A stretch of 64,000 nucleotides of DNA, taken from the NCBI GenBank assembly GCA_014529385.2, contig CM043942.1, positions 2,086,501 through 2,150,500 on the forward strand, written 5' to 3'. The stretch is from Adiantum capillus-veneris. Its lineage: Eukaryota > Streptophyta > Polypodiopsida > Polypodiales > Pteridaceae. The position numbers and the translations under genes are program-made. A model generated the notes under the pieces. That model was not told the DNA's origin. It did no database searches and was given only the letters and a program-made list of their open reading frames with translations. Every line of letters begins with the position of its first letter. The stretch's first letter is position 1. This document shows positions 33,203 through 45,434 of this stretch, piece by piece.

Positions 33203-33740
33203 TCATTGTTGTTCCTGTTTGTTGCAGCATAATTTTTTGTTGCCTTCTCCCTCTACCTCTATTATTTGGCCTCCTTTGTGTTGTTGGACATTCATTTGAG
33301 TAGTGAACCCGCTCACTACATGTCCAACATTCAACATCAGATGCATTATTTTGATCTCTGTTTGCATTCTGATCTCCACCTCTCCCCCTGCCTCTACAAT
33401 TTTGTCTTCCTCTTCCAGGACCTTGACTCTGATTTTGCTGCCAATTCTGATATTGACCGCCGCAACCACCACCTGTGCCATGACTTCTACCTCTACCTCC
33501 ATTTGAATAGAAGGCTTGCTGATCAGAACTGATATTTCTTTGAGAAGAGGATGCACTAAGACCAAGACTTTCTCTTCACAAATTAAGGTGGTTATCAATT
33601 CTGTAAAGTCAGGAACATCTTCTCTAGTATTCATAGAGGACTTAAAGTTTTTGTATTTTGTTCCAAGCCCTTCTAGTGGCACAGCAACAACATCATCTGT
33701 TAAGTATGGAGCCTCATTTACCCCTTGTAATCTTCTGTGT
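33203..33740 (-). pseudogene. Copia-A Gag, C-terminal part with zinc knuckle
   Basis: The frame has VPLEGLGTKYKNFKSSMN and TREDVPDFTELITTLICEEK, the C-terminal half of the copia Gag (UBN2-type) domain. A Gly/Arg-rich stretch follows. In the next frame near 33.29-33.34 kb is CWTCSERVHYSNEC, a canonical C-x2-C-x4-H-x4-C knuckle. The Gag N-terminus is missing: copia-like homology stops near 33.75 kb, where copia-B begins, and I did not find it on the far side of copia-B either. One frameshift lies inside. Confidence 0.8.
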
Positions 33741-33756
33741 TAAAAACACACATTTG

Positions 33757-34388
33757 TAAGGCCCCCATTATGAGGATAAGCCATCGTGCATGAAGAAAAA
33801 TAACTCGCCGGAAAATAAAATCACTCGCCAAAAATCAAAATTTCAACGTCGAGTCTCGAGCCGGAATATTTCTTTTCGCCGAAATATTATGGCGGGACGG
33901 CGATCGGAAAGTGGTTGGAAAACAACCGGTCGGTTGGCCGGTTTGGCCGGTGGCCGGTAGTCAATGGCCAGTGGGGCCGGTGGTCGGAAGTCAATGGTCG
34001 GTGGCCGGTAGCCAAATTCAATGGCCTGTGGCCGAATTTAAAAGAGGACTTGTCTTCTCAAGGGCGACCACACATGGGCGGATTGGAGGGTTCGATTTGG
34101 ACTTATTTACACAAGGGTGGCTACACATGGCTGCCTCTCATGAGAGAGGGCAACCCTTTTGGACTATAAAAGGAGGCCATTTCTACACACATTTCATAGT
34201 GTGAAGTTGATGCAACAAGGTGGGTGTGAAGTGATGAGAGTGAAGCAAGGCGGGAGCTCCAAAGGGGTTAAGCTTGGCGTCAGTAGTGGCAAGCCCGCAA
34301 TGATGGCAGATGAAGCATGGATGGCCAACATCGGGGGCCAATGTGGCAGGTAAAGTAGAGCAAGATTCTCTAATTCTCTCATTAGACA
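33757..34388 (+). promoter_or_regulatory. GC-rich 5' region of copia-B with a TATA box (possible LTR)
   Basis: Beginning TGTAAGGCCCCC, this segment contains a tandem of GGCCGGT/GGTCGG words at about 33925-34030. ACTATAAAAGG at about 34162-34172 is followed by a plausible transcript start. It lies directly upstream of copia-B coding sequence. It may be the 5' LTR, but no second copy or tRNA primer site was found to prove that. Gag is absent. Confidence 0.4.
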
Positions 34389-35270
34389 ATGTGTAATTCT
34401 TGGATAGTAGATTCCAGGGCTTCATTCCATGCAACACCACACAAGCAACATTTCCAAGATTACACCAAAGGTAATTTTGGGTATGTATACTTGGAAGATG
34501 ATGCAGCTTGTGAGATTGTCAGCAAAGGTACAGTTTCTGTCAAAACTGCTAATGGAAATGAATGGAAGCTTAAAGATGTTAGGCATGTTCCTTCTCTTCG
34601 GAAAAATTTGATCTCTACATGACAACTAGACGATGAAGGTCACAACATTGCATTCAGAAACAAACAGTGGAAGATCTCAAAGGGATCTTTGGTGGTTGCC
34701 AAGGGAGAAAAGGTCGGTACACTTTAATTGTGTATTATCAGCACACCTTCAGCTTGTGCAACAACTACAAAAGTTGACAGTGCGGTGTGGTACTACCGGC
34801 TTGGGCATATGAGTGCCAAAGGAATGCAAATCCTTCAAACAAAGAAGCTTCTACCAGGTTTGAAAGAAGTGGACTTAGAGTTCTGCGAAGATTGTGTTTA
34901 TGGTAAAAAAAAGAGGGTAAAATTTCAAAAATCAGGAAATGAAAGAAAAAATAAAAAACTTGAATTGGTTCATTTTGATGTTTGGGGTCCTGCAAGTACT
35001 CCATCACTTGGTGGCTCATTGTATTATGTAACATTCATATACGATTCGACTAGAAAAACATGGGTTTATGTCATGAAGAATAAGTCTGATGTGTTTTCCA
35101 TATTTCAAAGGTGGAAAGCCTTTGTGGAGAATGAAGCAGCTACCAAGGTTAAGTGCCTCAGATCCAACAATGGAGGCGAATATTTCAGCCAAGCTTTTGA
35201 AAGCTTTTGTGCTAGCAATGGCATTCGGAGGCAAAGGACAACCCCAAGGACACCTCAATGAAATGGGATT
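34389..35270 (+). pseudogene. Copia-B protease, pre-integrase and integrase core
   Basis: The frame begins with WIVDSRASFHATPHKQHF, the protease active-site loop with D-S-G changed to D-S-R. It continues with LKDVRHVPSLRKNLIS. After two stops the next frame (34728-35261) has YRLGHMSAKGMQIL, CEDCVYGKKKRVKF, VHFDVWGP (first integrase Asp) and RSNNGGEYFSQAF, where the second catalytic Asp position reads Asn. It stops just before the usual Q-N-G motif. Changes at catalytic positions and the stops show that the copy is dead. Confidence 0.88.
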
Positions 35271-35884
35271 TCGAAAAGGATGAACAAGACAATCATGGAG
35301 CGAGCATGAAGCATGCGGCTACATGCAAGCCTACCGCTTGAACTTTGGGTGGAAGCTGTAAGTACGTTTGTGTATTTAATGAATTAGTCACCCTCAATGG
35401 CATTGGATGGGGGAGTTCCAAAAGAGGCATGGATAGGTAAACCGGCAAAACATGCATTTCTCAAAGTGTTTGGGTGTGAAGCTTTCATACACATAGATAG
35501 AAGCCTAAGATCAAATCTAGATGCAAAGTCCAAAAAGTGTTTCTTCATTGGCTATGGAGAAGGTGACTTTGGGTATCGCCTATGGAATCCTGAAGATGGT
35601 AAAATCTTAAGGAGTAGGGATGTAATTTTTAACGAGAACAAAATATATACAAAGATTACTTGAAAAGAAAACAAAAAAAAGAAACAAGTGATGAGTACAT
35701 GGAGCTTGAGTATGGTGAAGACTCAAGGAGTGCAAATGGTGACAATGTGCAACAACGTCAACCAAATGAGGAGCCTCAATCTATTCCTCCAAGATCTACA
35801 AGAGCAAGTAGACCTCCAGAAAGGTTTATTCCTTCCTTTAACCATCTCTTGATTGCAGATTCCGGAGAGCCGGAATCCAAATAA
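35271..35884 (+). pseudogene. Copia-B integrase C-terminal region and linker
   Basis: Separated frames at 35397-35663 and 35660-35884 contain FLKVFGCEAFIHIDRSLRSN, KKCFFIGYGEGDFGYRLWN and LRSRDVIFNE, the conserved copia integrase C-terminus. These lead into an acidic linker with RSTRASRPPERFIPS, which normally precedes reverse transcriptase. A one-base shift separates the two frames. Confidence 0.85.
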
Positions 35885-35890
35885 GAATGG

Positions 35891-36267
35891 ATGAAGAGCA
35901 TGCAAGTGGAGATGGATTCACTACATCCCAACCAAACATGGAAGTTGGTTGAGTTGCCTAACAGAAAACGGGCACTGCAGAACAAATGGGTGTATAAGGT
36001 GAAGGAAGAAGAAGGTGGGAATAAAAGTTACAAGTTTAGGCTTGTGGTAAAAGGGTTTTCTCAAAAGAAAGGTATTGACTTCAATGAAATTTTTTCTCAT
36101 GTTGTAAAAATAAACTCAATTAGGCTTTTTTTAAGCCTTGTGGCTACTCATGATCTAAATCTTGAGCAAATGGATGTAAATATGGCATTCCCTCACGGTG
36201 AATTAGAGAACACAATTTACATGCTTCAACCAAAGGGGTATGAAATAAAAGGTAAGGAGAAAATGGT
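35891..36267 (+). pseudogene. Copia-B reverse transcriptase, N-terminal half
   Basis: The segment has NQTWKLVELPNRKRALQNKW, GIDFNEIFSHVVK and LEQMDVNMAFPHGELE, that is, reverse-transcriptase motifs up to the first catalytic Asp. Homology ends at the gypsy-2 boundary (36267) and continues at 55343. The open frame that runs on to 36334 enters the gypsy-2 LTR and is not meaningful there. Confidence 0.9.
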
Positions 36268-37171
36268 TGTGGGACGCAAGTCTAACCTCACCATCCTATC
36301 TTATTGTCGCAGTATTAACAAGAACCACGATTAATTTGTCAAACCATGGGACGAAGCTGACTTGACTAGTGCATTGAGGCTACCAGAGGTTGTCAATCTC
36401 TCAGAAAACAACTAACAACTTGCATCTAACTTAGGCTACATTCAAGTGACTGAAATCACCAAAAGCCAATCGCTCATCGACAAGAAAATCACATTCGTTA
36501 CAGCATCAAATGACATCCAAACATAACGAAACTTCTAGGACAAGTTTACAAGACCTAAGCACACATATCTATGGCCTCAAACCCCACGTTAGGTCAAGTT
36601 CCAAAAGCGCGATTATTAACAGCAGTGGATTTTTAACCTAGTTGTTTTCGACCCAAAATGTATCTAAATGCTTAGCAATGATGCCCCAATACCCCACCTA
36701 TGCTTAGTTTTTGATTTAAAACTGTAAATTCCTAGTTATGATGAAATTAGGCCGCGAGTCGCCAAAAGCTACGAAATACTGTGAATGGCTTACGTCAATG
36801 AGTAGAGCTCTACCTGCGGTTGCAATGCAACAAACACGTTTGCAATGTGACAACCGGAGAGGAAGTAGGAAGCGCGAGAAGGAGAGAAGTGAGCGCCGTT
36901 AGCTCACGTTGTGTATTTCTTATCCAAAAACATATAAAAAACTTAGAAAAATTGGCTTTTATACCTTAGCCAAGGTTTTTGGGTGGTCAAAAGTAATGAT
37001 CTGAGTTCTACCAAAGTTAGGAATAAATTGACTGATATAATCTGGAAACTTGTAGCCCCGGCTCATTAATTACAAAGTTTACCAAGAAAATAAGAGTTAA
37101 ATATTCTCGATTTATTAAAATAATAATTGTTTTATCCAAAAAATTGTATCCGCGTTAGCTTGCTGCTAACA
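36268..37171 (-). repeat. Gypsy-2 3' LTR
   Basis: It begins (plus view) TGTGGGACGC and ends GCTGCTAACA, and aligns with 54393-55337. A minus-strand TATAAAA lies at 36957-36963. A CGCGATTATTAACAGC word near 36608 matches a palindrome found elsewhere in the element. It is followed outside by ATGGT. Confidence 0.95.
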
Positions 37172-37188
37172 TTCCCCCTCTCCTCGCC
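37172..37188 (-). promoter_or_regulatory. Gypsy-2 polypurine tract
   Basis: The minus strand reads GGCGAGGAGAGGGGGAA immediately before the 3' LTR, which is the plus-strand DNA primer. Confidence 0.85.
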
Positions 37189-37585
37189 TGTGTCGTCCCT
37201 TGACACAGCTTTATGGATGGAAGTAATCTTCGGGTTGACGGCAAGCGAGGCGGTCTTTCAGTGCTTCCAGTGCCTTTTGGTATCTGATTTTGCATTCTTT
37301 TTTTGGCACTTGCAAAAATTGCATGGTGACTCTGTTTTTCAGTTCCACCACCGAGTATCCTACAAATCTTTACGTGAGGTTTCTTATCACCGACGCAAAT
37401 ATCTTCGTTCGTCGGCAGGTGAAGAAGCCAATGTAGAATGCCTCCTTATAAGCGAGCATATTATGCGAGGGCAGGAACATGCAGCGTGCATAAAATCCAT
37501 AAAGAATTTCCTCTGAGGGTTGCCCACTTAGATCATAGCAAAAGTATTTGTTCCCTTCCAAGAATGAGAGCCAGGGGGCTCCTGT
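37189..37585 (-). other. Gypsy-2 3' untranslated region
   Basis: It lies between the extra frame and the polypurine tract. No domain is visible; short open frames here look accidental. Confidence 0.5.
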
Positions 37586-40500
37586 CTACTCAGGCTCATT
37601 GAAAACATATATGCATGTGAGCAGCATCCTAAAAATCTTATATAGCATTGCAGAGGAGAGATCTAGAAGACTCTTGAAGAATGTCATGGTGCCCGTTAAG
37701 GTTTTCACCGTGTATTCTTCTAATTCTTGGCCTTTCTTTGGATCTAGCAGCCTGGGAAAATTGAGCCATATTGGCCTCTTCTTCTGCAGTGCTTCATGTG
37801 CTTGCCATGTCCTTACTCGATGTACAGGACAAAATGTCGGATCTTTCTGTAGGGCCGCTAGTGCTCTTGTGAACATAATTATGTATCTTGGATTCTTGTT
37901 CATCCAGCTTAACCTCCACTTCGGGTGGTCTTTATCTGCGCCATCTTCTTGCATATCCTTGTATAATCTTTCCTTTACGTGTAAGAGTTCTACCTTGATG
38001 AGAGGGTATGGCAGGGATTGTTGGTGCCATTGAGCATTGATTTGATTGGGAGTGAGTTGAGTGACGTTGACAGAGTGTAAAACTCTCAACTCCCAATCCA
38101 TAGCGGCCTTCCACTGCTCATCTTCCTCTAAGGTGATATTTTGTTTCAGTGCGTCCTCTTCATCCTTTGACAGCTGGACCATTGGCACTGTATCTTCATT
38201 TGTAATTTGGACCTGGAAGTCTTCATCACCACTCAACTCTGCTGTAGACTGCGTCTCAAAGTAAGCAAATGAGACCGAGGGAATGTCCATTTGGGGCGGC
38301 TCTGAAGTGTCTGCCTCTTCCTATGTATCGGGCTTTCCATCTCTGAGGAGTTGATTCATTCTTTTTAGTTCTGCAATTTTCTTAAGGAGTTCCTCGTCTC
38401 TTTGGACCCGCATCAGTGCCAGGTCTCTACGTTGTGACTGTTCAAGCTTCAACTCCAGTTCTAAATCTCTATTTTTCTTTTCAAGTGCCTTGTGCACTTC
38501 ATCTGTACCCTTGATCGATGCCACGGCTGGATTTTCTCTTATTTGCCGCAAGAAAGTGGCCTGATCATTGATTCTTTGTTCAAAATATTGGAGAGAAGTG
38601 TTAGAGACATCTAACTATACTTGAATTTATTAAGTTGACAGAGAGGTGGTAAGAATTTCGTTTGTCACTTCTGTCAGCTACTCATCGTTCACTTTGCATG
38701 CATCAACTAATTTAGTAAGGAGGTCACCCAACTCCTCCATTTCCTTCTGTTGTTTGTCCTTGGCTATCTGATGCCGTTCTGCTTTAGTGTTTATCTCTTG
38801 TACTTGCCTTTGGAGATCGGTGATGGTAGCCATTCTGTCGTCAAGCTCTCCTTGGAGAGCATCGATGACCAGTTCTAGTTCTTTGGCTTTTGTATTGCGG
38901 TCGAAGCCTACTGAGCGGAGTTTCTCTGTCATGACTTGCATCTGCCTTGTATACTCATTTACTTGTAAAATTACTTCGTCATTGGACTGCCACTCCTCCT
39001 GTCTTGCGAGTTGTGATGTGGGTGCTGGTGGGTCTGTAGAGGTGGATGGTTGTTCTTCTCGTTGCCCATCCTAAGGATTTGATACCTCGGAACTTTCTGG
39101 TTGAGTAGAAATAACCTGTGTGGTCTCAACCCTTACCGTTTCTTTGGTTGCAATCCTTTTTGCCTTCTGAGTCTCGATTTCTTCCTCATGTGTAGTGGTT
39201 TGCTCTTTTTCTGTATCTTCCTCTTTATCAATTTCATCCGTCGGCTTGTGAGTTTCCTCGGCTGTCTGCTCTGGTTTTGGTTCAACTTCCTTTTCCTCAT
39301 GTTGTTCACCATGGTCAGCTTGCTGTGTAGCTTCCGTTTGGAGGGTGAATTCGGAATCTTTTTCCTTGTTGGTCTCGGCTTCTTCATTGGTCTCTTGGCA
39401 TGGGGTGATAATGGTGGAGTAGGCATGGGCTGGTCTTGTTATTCCGGCGGCGGTGAGGTGGGTCGGGGAGATGCCTGGATCTCCTCTCGAGTAGCCGCTT
39501 CCTCAGCTTTCTTTGCCGCTTCTTCCGCCTCTTTCAGCTTTAAGGATTCTACCTCTTGGTACATCCTTTCTAAATCATCTTTGGGATCCTCGGCCTCTTT
39601 TCTTGAATGATGCTTCGTTTGAAGTTCTTTCAAGAGGATGGGTAGCCACTTTTCTAGGTCTTTTCCCTGTGCTTGCCTAGTGCGCTGATACGCATGTTTT
39701 TCTCTTTCACATCTTGCTTGTTTTTGAGCTACCTCCTCTTGGTGGGCAGCCATAGCTTTTCGCTTCATCTCTTTCCTCCTAGCTCTTTTTTCTTCGTTGT
39801 CAGAGCTTTCATTGCTGTGCTTCTCTGATGAGATGTCATGTGATTCATCACCTGATTTAAATGATCTTTGACATGATCTTGTAGCTCATGGAGAGGGTTG
39901 TGCTGGCCAGATCCATGTATTCTGATCCAGGGTAGGTGGTAGGTTCTCAGCCATGCCGATGGGATGATAGGCTATTCTTGTTAATACTTATGGCGTGCCC
40001 AAGTATGTTATTTTCCCCTCCTTTTTGGTGGCCTTCATGTTTTCAAAACATACTGCGCGTGGTCCACAGGTTGCCTTGTTGTTGACTTCAAAACTTGTAT
40101 AAAAGTGGTGGCCACGACGTGATTTGGTGTCGTGTACCTTGGTGGCCTTTTTGCCAAGAAATGGAAGTGTTGATGGTATAGACGGGCTGGCTCTTCCACC
40201 TGTTTGTGGATGAGATCAGCAAATGTAGCCATAGTTGTTTCCTTGGTAAATGTGCCCGTTGTCTTCCTGTCTCTTCCTCGCATGGTCATCCCTTCAATGG
40301 GCAGTCTGAGTGCCTCTGCCACAATATCTTTTGTAATTACAACCTTGACCTTGTTTCCCTGGTTGTCTGATATTTGGGAAGTTCCGTCTTCTTTGATTGT
40401 GGACAGAAGCTTGTAATTCTGAAAGTCCACTGTGCAAGGCTCTTGTTTGTAGAAATGTCGGAGCCCCAACTTGCGGTTAGCCTCTTTGGTGTCTGGCTTT

Positions 40501-40730
40501 GTAGCTACATCATAGACCACTTTAAGCAAGAGTTGCAACTCCACCGGATGCCCTTCTTCACTCTTAAACCTACCAATGAAGACTGTGGTGTGGTGTTCTT
40601 CCAACTATTCTTTAGAAAGGTAGGATACTTTTGCCGCCTTTACTAATTCAGGGTCTAGTTGATAGGGGGGCAGTTCTTGCAGTTTCTCCTTTTGGTTTAA
40701 CTTCTTCTTGGCCTTCTTCACGGCTTGCAT
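37586..40730 (-). pseudogene. Gypsy-2 extra 3' open frame (conserved head, coiled coil, tail)
   Basis: Downstream of pol lies a ~3.1-kb coding region in three frames. The likely start is the ATG at 40730 (MQAVKKAKKK); an in-frame TAG at 40605 follows. The head (to 40035) has TVFIGRFKSEEGHP, CTVDFQNYKLLSTIKEDGTS and VVITKDIVAEALRLP, which recalls the N-terminal domain of ORFs carried by plant Athila/Tat-type elements. A Lys/Glu-rich region follows, then a coiled coil at about 38941-38321 (heptad-like LELVIDALQGELDD and KALEKKNRDLELELK). The tail at 38290-37586 has Trp-rich segments. I see no signal peptide or membrane segment, so it is not an obvious envelope-like protein. Function unknown. 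Confidence 0.65.
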
Positions 40731-43002
40731 TGCTCCTGTTCAGTGAATAGAGTGCAAAGTTAGCAGATTTGTCGGATTTTTCTCTGGAATGTCCTTTTAG
40801 ACGAAATGTTGATAATCTAGTCCAAATTGCTTCAAATCAATTTTTGAACAAGCAAAAATGCATAAAATCATGCAAGGAACAAAACTGTATGGTCAAAACA
40901 AAAATTTGCAACCAAAGTAAATAATCACGATTATTTACAGCTGGAAAAAATTTCAACTTTTTTGCAAACTTGGCTTTATAGGCTTGAAGTGTATGCCAAT
41001 TACATGCTCTGAGGGAAATATGGGTTCATTTGGATGCACAGGTTGAAAATGGTACCAGATCTTGGCTTTAGGTCTCTGAAACAGTAGATATAAAGGAAAT
41101 TTGATATTTTGAACTCCAAATTGACTCAAAATTGGCTAGTGGGCTTATCACATCATGTACTTTGGATGTATGATGACAAAATATCCAAATTTCCCATTTT
41201 TGACAAAAAAGTAAGTAATCGCGATTATTAACTTTTCTTCCAAAATTGACACTTTTTCACATGGATTGGTTCTAGGCATGGTATAGAGCTTGGATATGAG
41301 TTATGAGGTGATTTGGATCAAGAAAAGTTGTTCATAACCCAAATTTTGGCTTATACAGACTTCTTTGTGTTTTTTGGCAATTTTGCGAGTAATGGGTGGT
41401 CATTTTGGCTCATACTTGATTTTTGGCATGTAATAGGTGTGCACACATGATAGGTGAGGTGAATTGACAATTTTCAAGAAAAAATGATGCAAAAGTAAAT
41501 AATCGTAATTATTTACTACAGTGACAAAAACTTTGCAAATCTCACAAATTTTGACATAAACATGTTTCATACACCTGATACAAGTCCTAAATTGAATTTG
41601 GTCAAGTTTGGTCATGCCGGCATCACTTTGTGCTCTGTCGACTCTGAAATCATCGGTTTTTGTGATTACTCTGTCTGTTGGGTTGGTCGGTCAACTTTGA
41701 GGCTTTGGACTTGTCCGTAACATAATCGTGAAGCTACGTATCCAATTCTGGCTCATTTGAAGTCAGTTTGGCCTCGTATGTCGAATTTGACGCTTAATAA
41801 CCTTCGGGCCTTTTTCTGCTTTTCGAGGGCTTTGCTTGATGGATTCCATGAAACCAATCATATACAATGTATATGAACCTCATTAGCAAGCCATCTGTGG
41901 AGTCAGGTCAGAATTCTGGCCTTTTTCAAAAACCCTAACTTCTCTACTGGGGACCCCCTTGACCCCAGCCGAATGATCGACTGATGGTATGGAAAGGTTC
42001 TATTATGTTAGGGCATGCTATGGTTCAAATCCCATCCAATTTGGTCAAGCTGGGAAGCCGCTATGGTCAGTTTTAGGTCGTAGGTCTTCGTGCACTGCTC
42101 GGTTTCTAGGGTTTTTTCTAGGGCTTTAGACTAGCTACCGGCCGTACAAAATGGATCATTGATGAGTAAAGAACTTACCCCTCATGTCTCGTGTGAGACG
42201 GCGCTGAAAAAGGTCAATTGTGGGCTCCAGAAATGACGCACAAAAGAGGCCGAAATGCTCTCTCTGCAAGGCCTCCAAGTGGAAATGAGGTGGTTTTAGC
42301 CTACCCTGGATATCTATATCTGGATTTCCCAAACCAATTTTCCCTAGATTCCCCCGTTAGTCCTATTAGGCCTTGAAATCTATGTTAGGCTCAAAAATTT
42401 CCAAAATCGGATTCCTATGGCTCATTCTACAAGAATTTTGTAGAAGTAGGCTTGGCCGCCTAATTTGGGCTTTCCGCTTCCATCTTTTGATTTCGTTGAA
42501 ATTTTTTGTGCTTGTCCACTTTGTCTTTTTCATCACCATCGTGTCTTCTATTTTTCCATCTGAGCTTTTCTGCTATTTTTTTAAAATTTTTGACCTTTTT
42601 ATTTTAAAAAATCAAAGAAAATAGAAAAATGCTCTAAAAAAGTAAATTGAAAATCCAATAATTAAGAAAATCCCTTGAAAAACACAGCTTTATTGATTGT
42701 TGTTGGATTTCTCCATTTTTAAGCCCCCTTACACTATTTACACTCATCGGGAAGATATTATCAGTGAATTTCCCTTGTTGATGAATTATAAGGGCATTAT
42801 TAGATAATTTTGCAAAAACTCACACGTTAACATGAAACTTTTTCCTCCCTCTCCAAACATTGCCCTTAATTACTTAGTATTTAGTAGTACCCTTCCACCC
42901 CTCCTAGATGGCGTTCTCCAGGACGACTGCATACATGGGTTGAACAATTATGTCTATGCATAGCCGTGATTGGCTCTACCATGATATGAAGATCAATGCA
43001 AT
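40731..43002 (-). other. Gypsy-2 non-coding region between pol and the extra frame
   Basis: This 2.3-kb region has no recognisable domain. It contains three copies of a palindrome of the type AAATAATCGCGATTATTT (about 40916-40940, 41211-41238 and 41493-41516) embedded in otherwise unique AT-rich text. It may hold the promoter or splice signals for the extra frame. Confidence 0.6.
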
Positions 43003-43960
43003 TCAACTCAATATGTTGTGCAAGAGCTGGGTCTTGAGTAAATAACTCAAGGGTTTCGATGTCAAGGTTTGCTGATGATGTCTTCCAAAGAGCAAATCTC
43101 GTAACGCTTGTGCCCTCTGTTTTATAGTACCGTCAGGGTGTTTAAGCATGTTGATTGCTTGAGCTATTGGTAGCACTTTAAACGGTTGTCGAGCTTTTTC
43201 TCGCCATTGGTAGCTCGGTCTGCTTGGTGCATAGTGTTTTAGAGCCTGTTGAGACTTAACTCGCCACTGTTTGTTTGGTGTGGTGGTGTGTGGAAAGTGT
43301 TTCTTTTTCTTCCAAACCTTTTTCATGTTAGGTTCCTTGTTCATAGACGCTCGATTTTGTGCTCAAATCCTTGGAATTGTCTTCTGTTTCTTAGGTGAAG
43401 TTTTAGGCACCCATATTTGATTTGGTTTATCCACAAATTGTGATTTTGGTTCCAAATTTTCCTGACTCCTTGCATGCTACTTGTAGCATTTTGTTTGTCG
43501 AGGGGATGGAGAAGATTTTCTTTGTGGACTAGTCTTCTGATTGCATCTTTTCTATTCCTCTTTGCTTGGTCTAATAGGAACAATGAGTTGCCCTCCTTTA
43601 AGTGATAGCTTTAGCTGATTTGTATCCCAATCTGGTACTGCTTTGTATGTACGCATCCAATGAATGCCAAGAATCATCGTCTCATTCATGTGTTCATCTG
43701 GCAAGCATACAAACTCATGCGGACATGAGCATCCATGTACTACCACGTTCAAGTTGACTACTTCCAATGTTGGGGTTGGATTCTTGTTGCATTCTTTGAT
43801 TGTCGTTATTCCTGTGGTTAATGCTTAACTTGTTGCTTTCTTGTATGTGGAATAACTGGCTGCATTCACTCTAGCTCATGTGTCCACCAAAGCATTGGTG
43901 CTATGATTGTTGAGTTGTACTTTGATGCGCAGATCCATTCCATCTAACCAGTCATCATCT
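43003..43960 (-). pseudogene. Gypsy-2 second retropepsin-like domain and basic tail
   Basis: Downstream of integrase, in the same phase as Gag and most of Pol, the sequence reads LVDT, then a TGA where the active-site Gly is expected, then ARVNAASYSTYKK. It continues with VVNLNVVVHGCSCPHEF and MILGIHWMRTYKAVPDWD. This order of an active-site loop, strands and the ILG-x-x-W motif is that of a retroviral-type aspartic protease. It is separate from the main protease at 48.6 kb. A basic tail follows, with a WVPK motif (IWVPKTSPKK) and repeats of Y-Q-W-R-(E/V)-K. It is broken by a stop and frameshifts. It may be a duplicated protease domain now serving another role. Confidence 0.6.
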
Positions 43961-44202
43961 GTTGAAACTGCGTCTTTAGGTAATTCCCATTGTCGATCAT
44001 CTAGTTCCAAAGTTTTGATGGGAATTGGTATTTGTTGATTCTTAAGAGTAGCTTTACGCTTGAGTACCCGAAGTCTAGCTTCCTCTTGGGATTCATCAAT
44101 AACCTACTCTTGCTTCATCTTCCTTTGTTTGGCTGCATGCATTCTCTATAGAAACTCATTGGTTAGTGGAAAATTGTATTTCTTTAAACAACATCTACTA
44201 AT

Positions 44203-45434
44203 CTAATTAGCCATTGGTTCACCATCTAGGGTTGACATTTTTACTGCTCCACTTGGAGATACATCTTCAATGATAAATGGTCCATTTCTCTTTTTCTTAA
44301 ACTCGAAAATGTGTTGCTTAAGGGAATAGACTAGAACTAAGTCCCCTTTCTTGAAAATTTTGGTGATTAAGTGGGAATCAAAAAACTGTTTTTGTTTCCG
44401 CTTTTGTGCATAGATATGAGCTACAGCAGTTAGCATTTGCTCGTCTAGCTTTTCCAAATCTTCAAGTCTTTCTGACAATTCATGTCCAGTCCACTCAAGA
44501 GTCTGTGCTACCCTTAATGTTGGCAATAGAAATTCTATTGGCAGTATGGCATCAAGACCATAAACAAGCTTAAAGGGTGTATCATTTAAAGCTGTTTTGA
44601 ATGAAACTTAATAAGCCCATAGAGCGGCATGGAGATTCATTTCCCAGTCTGTCCTTCTTGAACTAACCACTTTGGTCAGTACTGAGCTAAGAATTTTATT
44701 TGTATGCTCAGTCTGTCCGTTTGCTTGTGGGTGATAGGGAGCTGATTTGTTATGGATAACCATAAACTCATTAAGCAAATACTCTATTATCTCGTTGAGA
44801 AAATGAGTTCCCCGATCACTGACAGTCTCTATTGGCAATCCATACCTTACGAATATATACTCATATAAGAACACAACAGTGGTTCGGCATCATTATTTTG
44901 AGTCGCTTTAGCCTCGGCCCATTTGGTCAAATAGTTCGTAGCTACAATGATATATTGAGCTTGGATTGTATAAGCAGGTGGCTGTATCGGTCCAACAAAA
45001 TCTATACCCCATTTTGCGAAGGCTCTAGCCCCCATCATTGGTCTTAAGGGCATGTTGTCTACTCGTGTTGGCATTTTTGCTCCTTGACAAGCATCACACC
45101 TTCGAACATATTCTTTGGCATCTGCAAAAAGTGTTGGCCACCATATGCCTGCCATCAAGATTGCTCTTGCGGTGGTCTCTCTAGAAAAGTGACCTCCAGC
45201 TAATTCAGCATGTGCTTGTTCTATAATCGGAATATACTCGGTTTCATTTGCATAAAGACGCAAATGTTGAGCTTTACCTCTCCGATACAATTGGTTCCCA
45301 ATAAGAGCATAGTCTCTTGCTTCTGTTTCAATTGCTCTTTGACGGAATTTACTCATATCCTCAGGAAACGTTCTGCTCGATAAGTAAGTAACCAGATAGT
45401 TACTCCATCTAGGGACAGGTGACATTTGAAACAA
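44203..45434 (-). pseudogene. Gypsy-2 integrase
   Basis: The first frame (45434-44847) has the zinc-binding region (HAELAGGHFS and RRCDACQG), and WGIDFVGPI with the first catalytic Asp. After a frameshift near 44870, the next frame has ETVSDRGTHFLNE (second Asp) and HPQANGQTEHTNKIL (catalytic Glu). After a stop at 44608, the frame 44526-44203 carries KKGDLVLVYS and KKRNGPFIIEDVSPSGAV, a GPF/Y module, without a clear chromodomain. Integrase joins cDNA ends to the target. All catalytic residues remain but the frame is broken. Confidence 0.92.

Noticed and set aside
37586-40730. Envelope-like gene of gypsy-2
   Set aside because: No signal peptide, transmembrane segment or furin-like site is visible; only the position is envelope-like.
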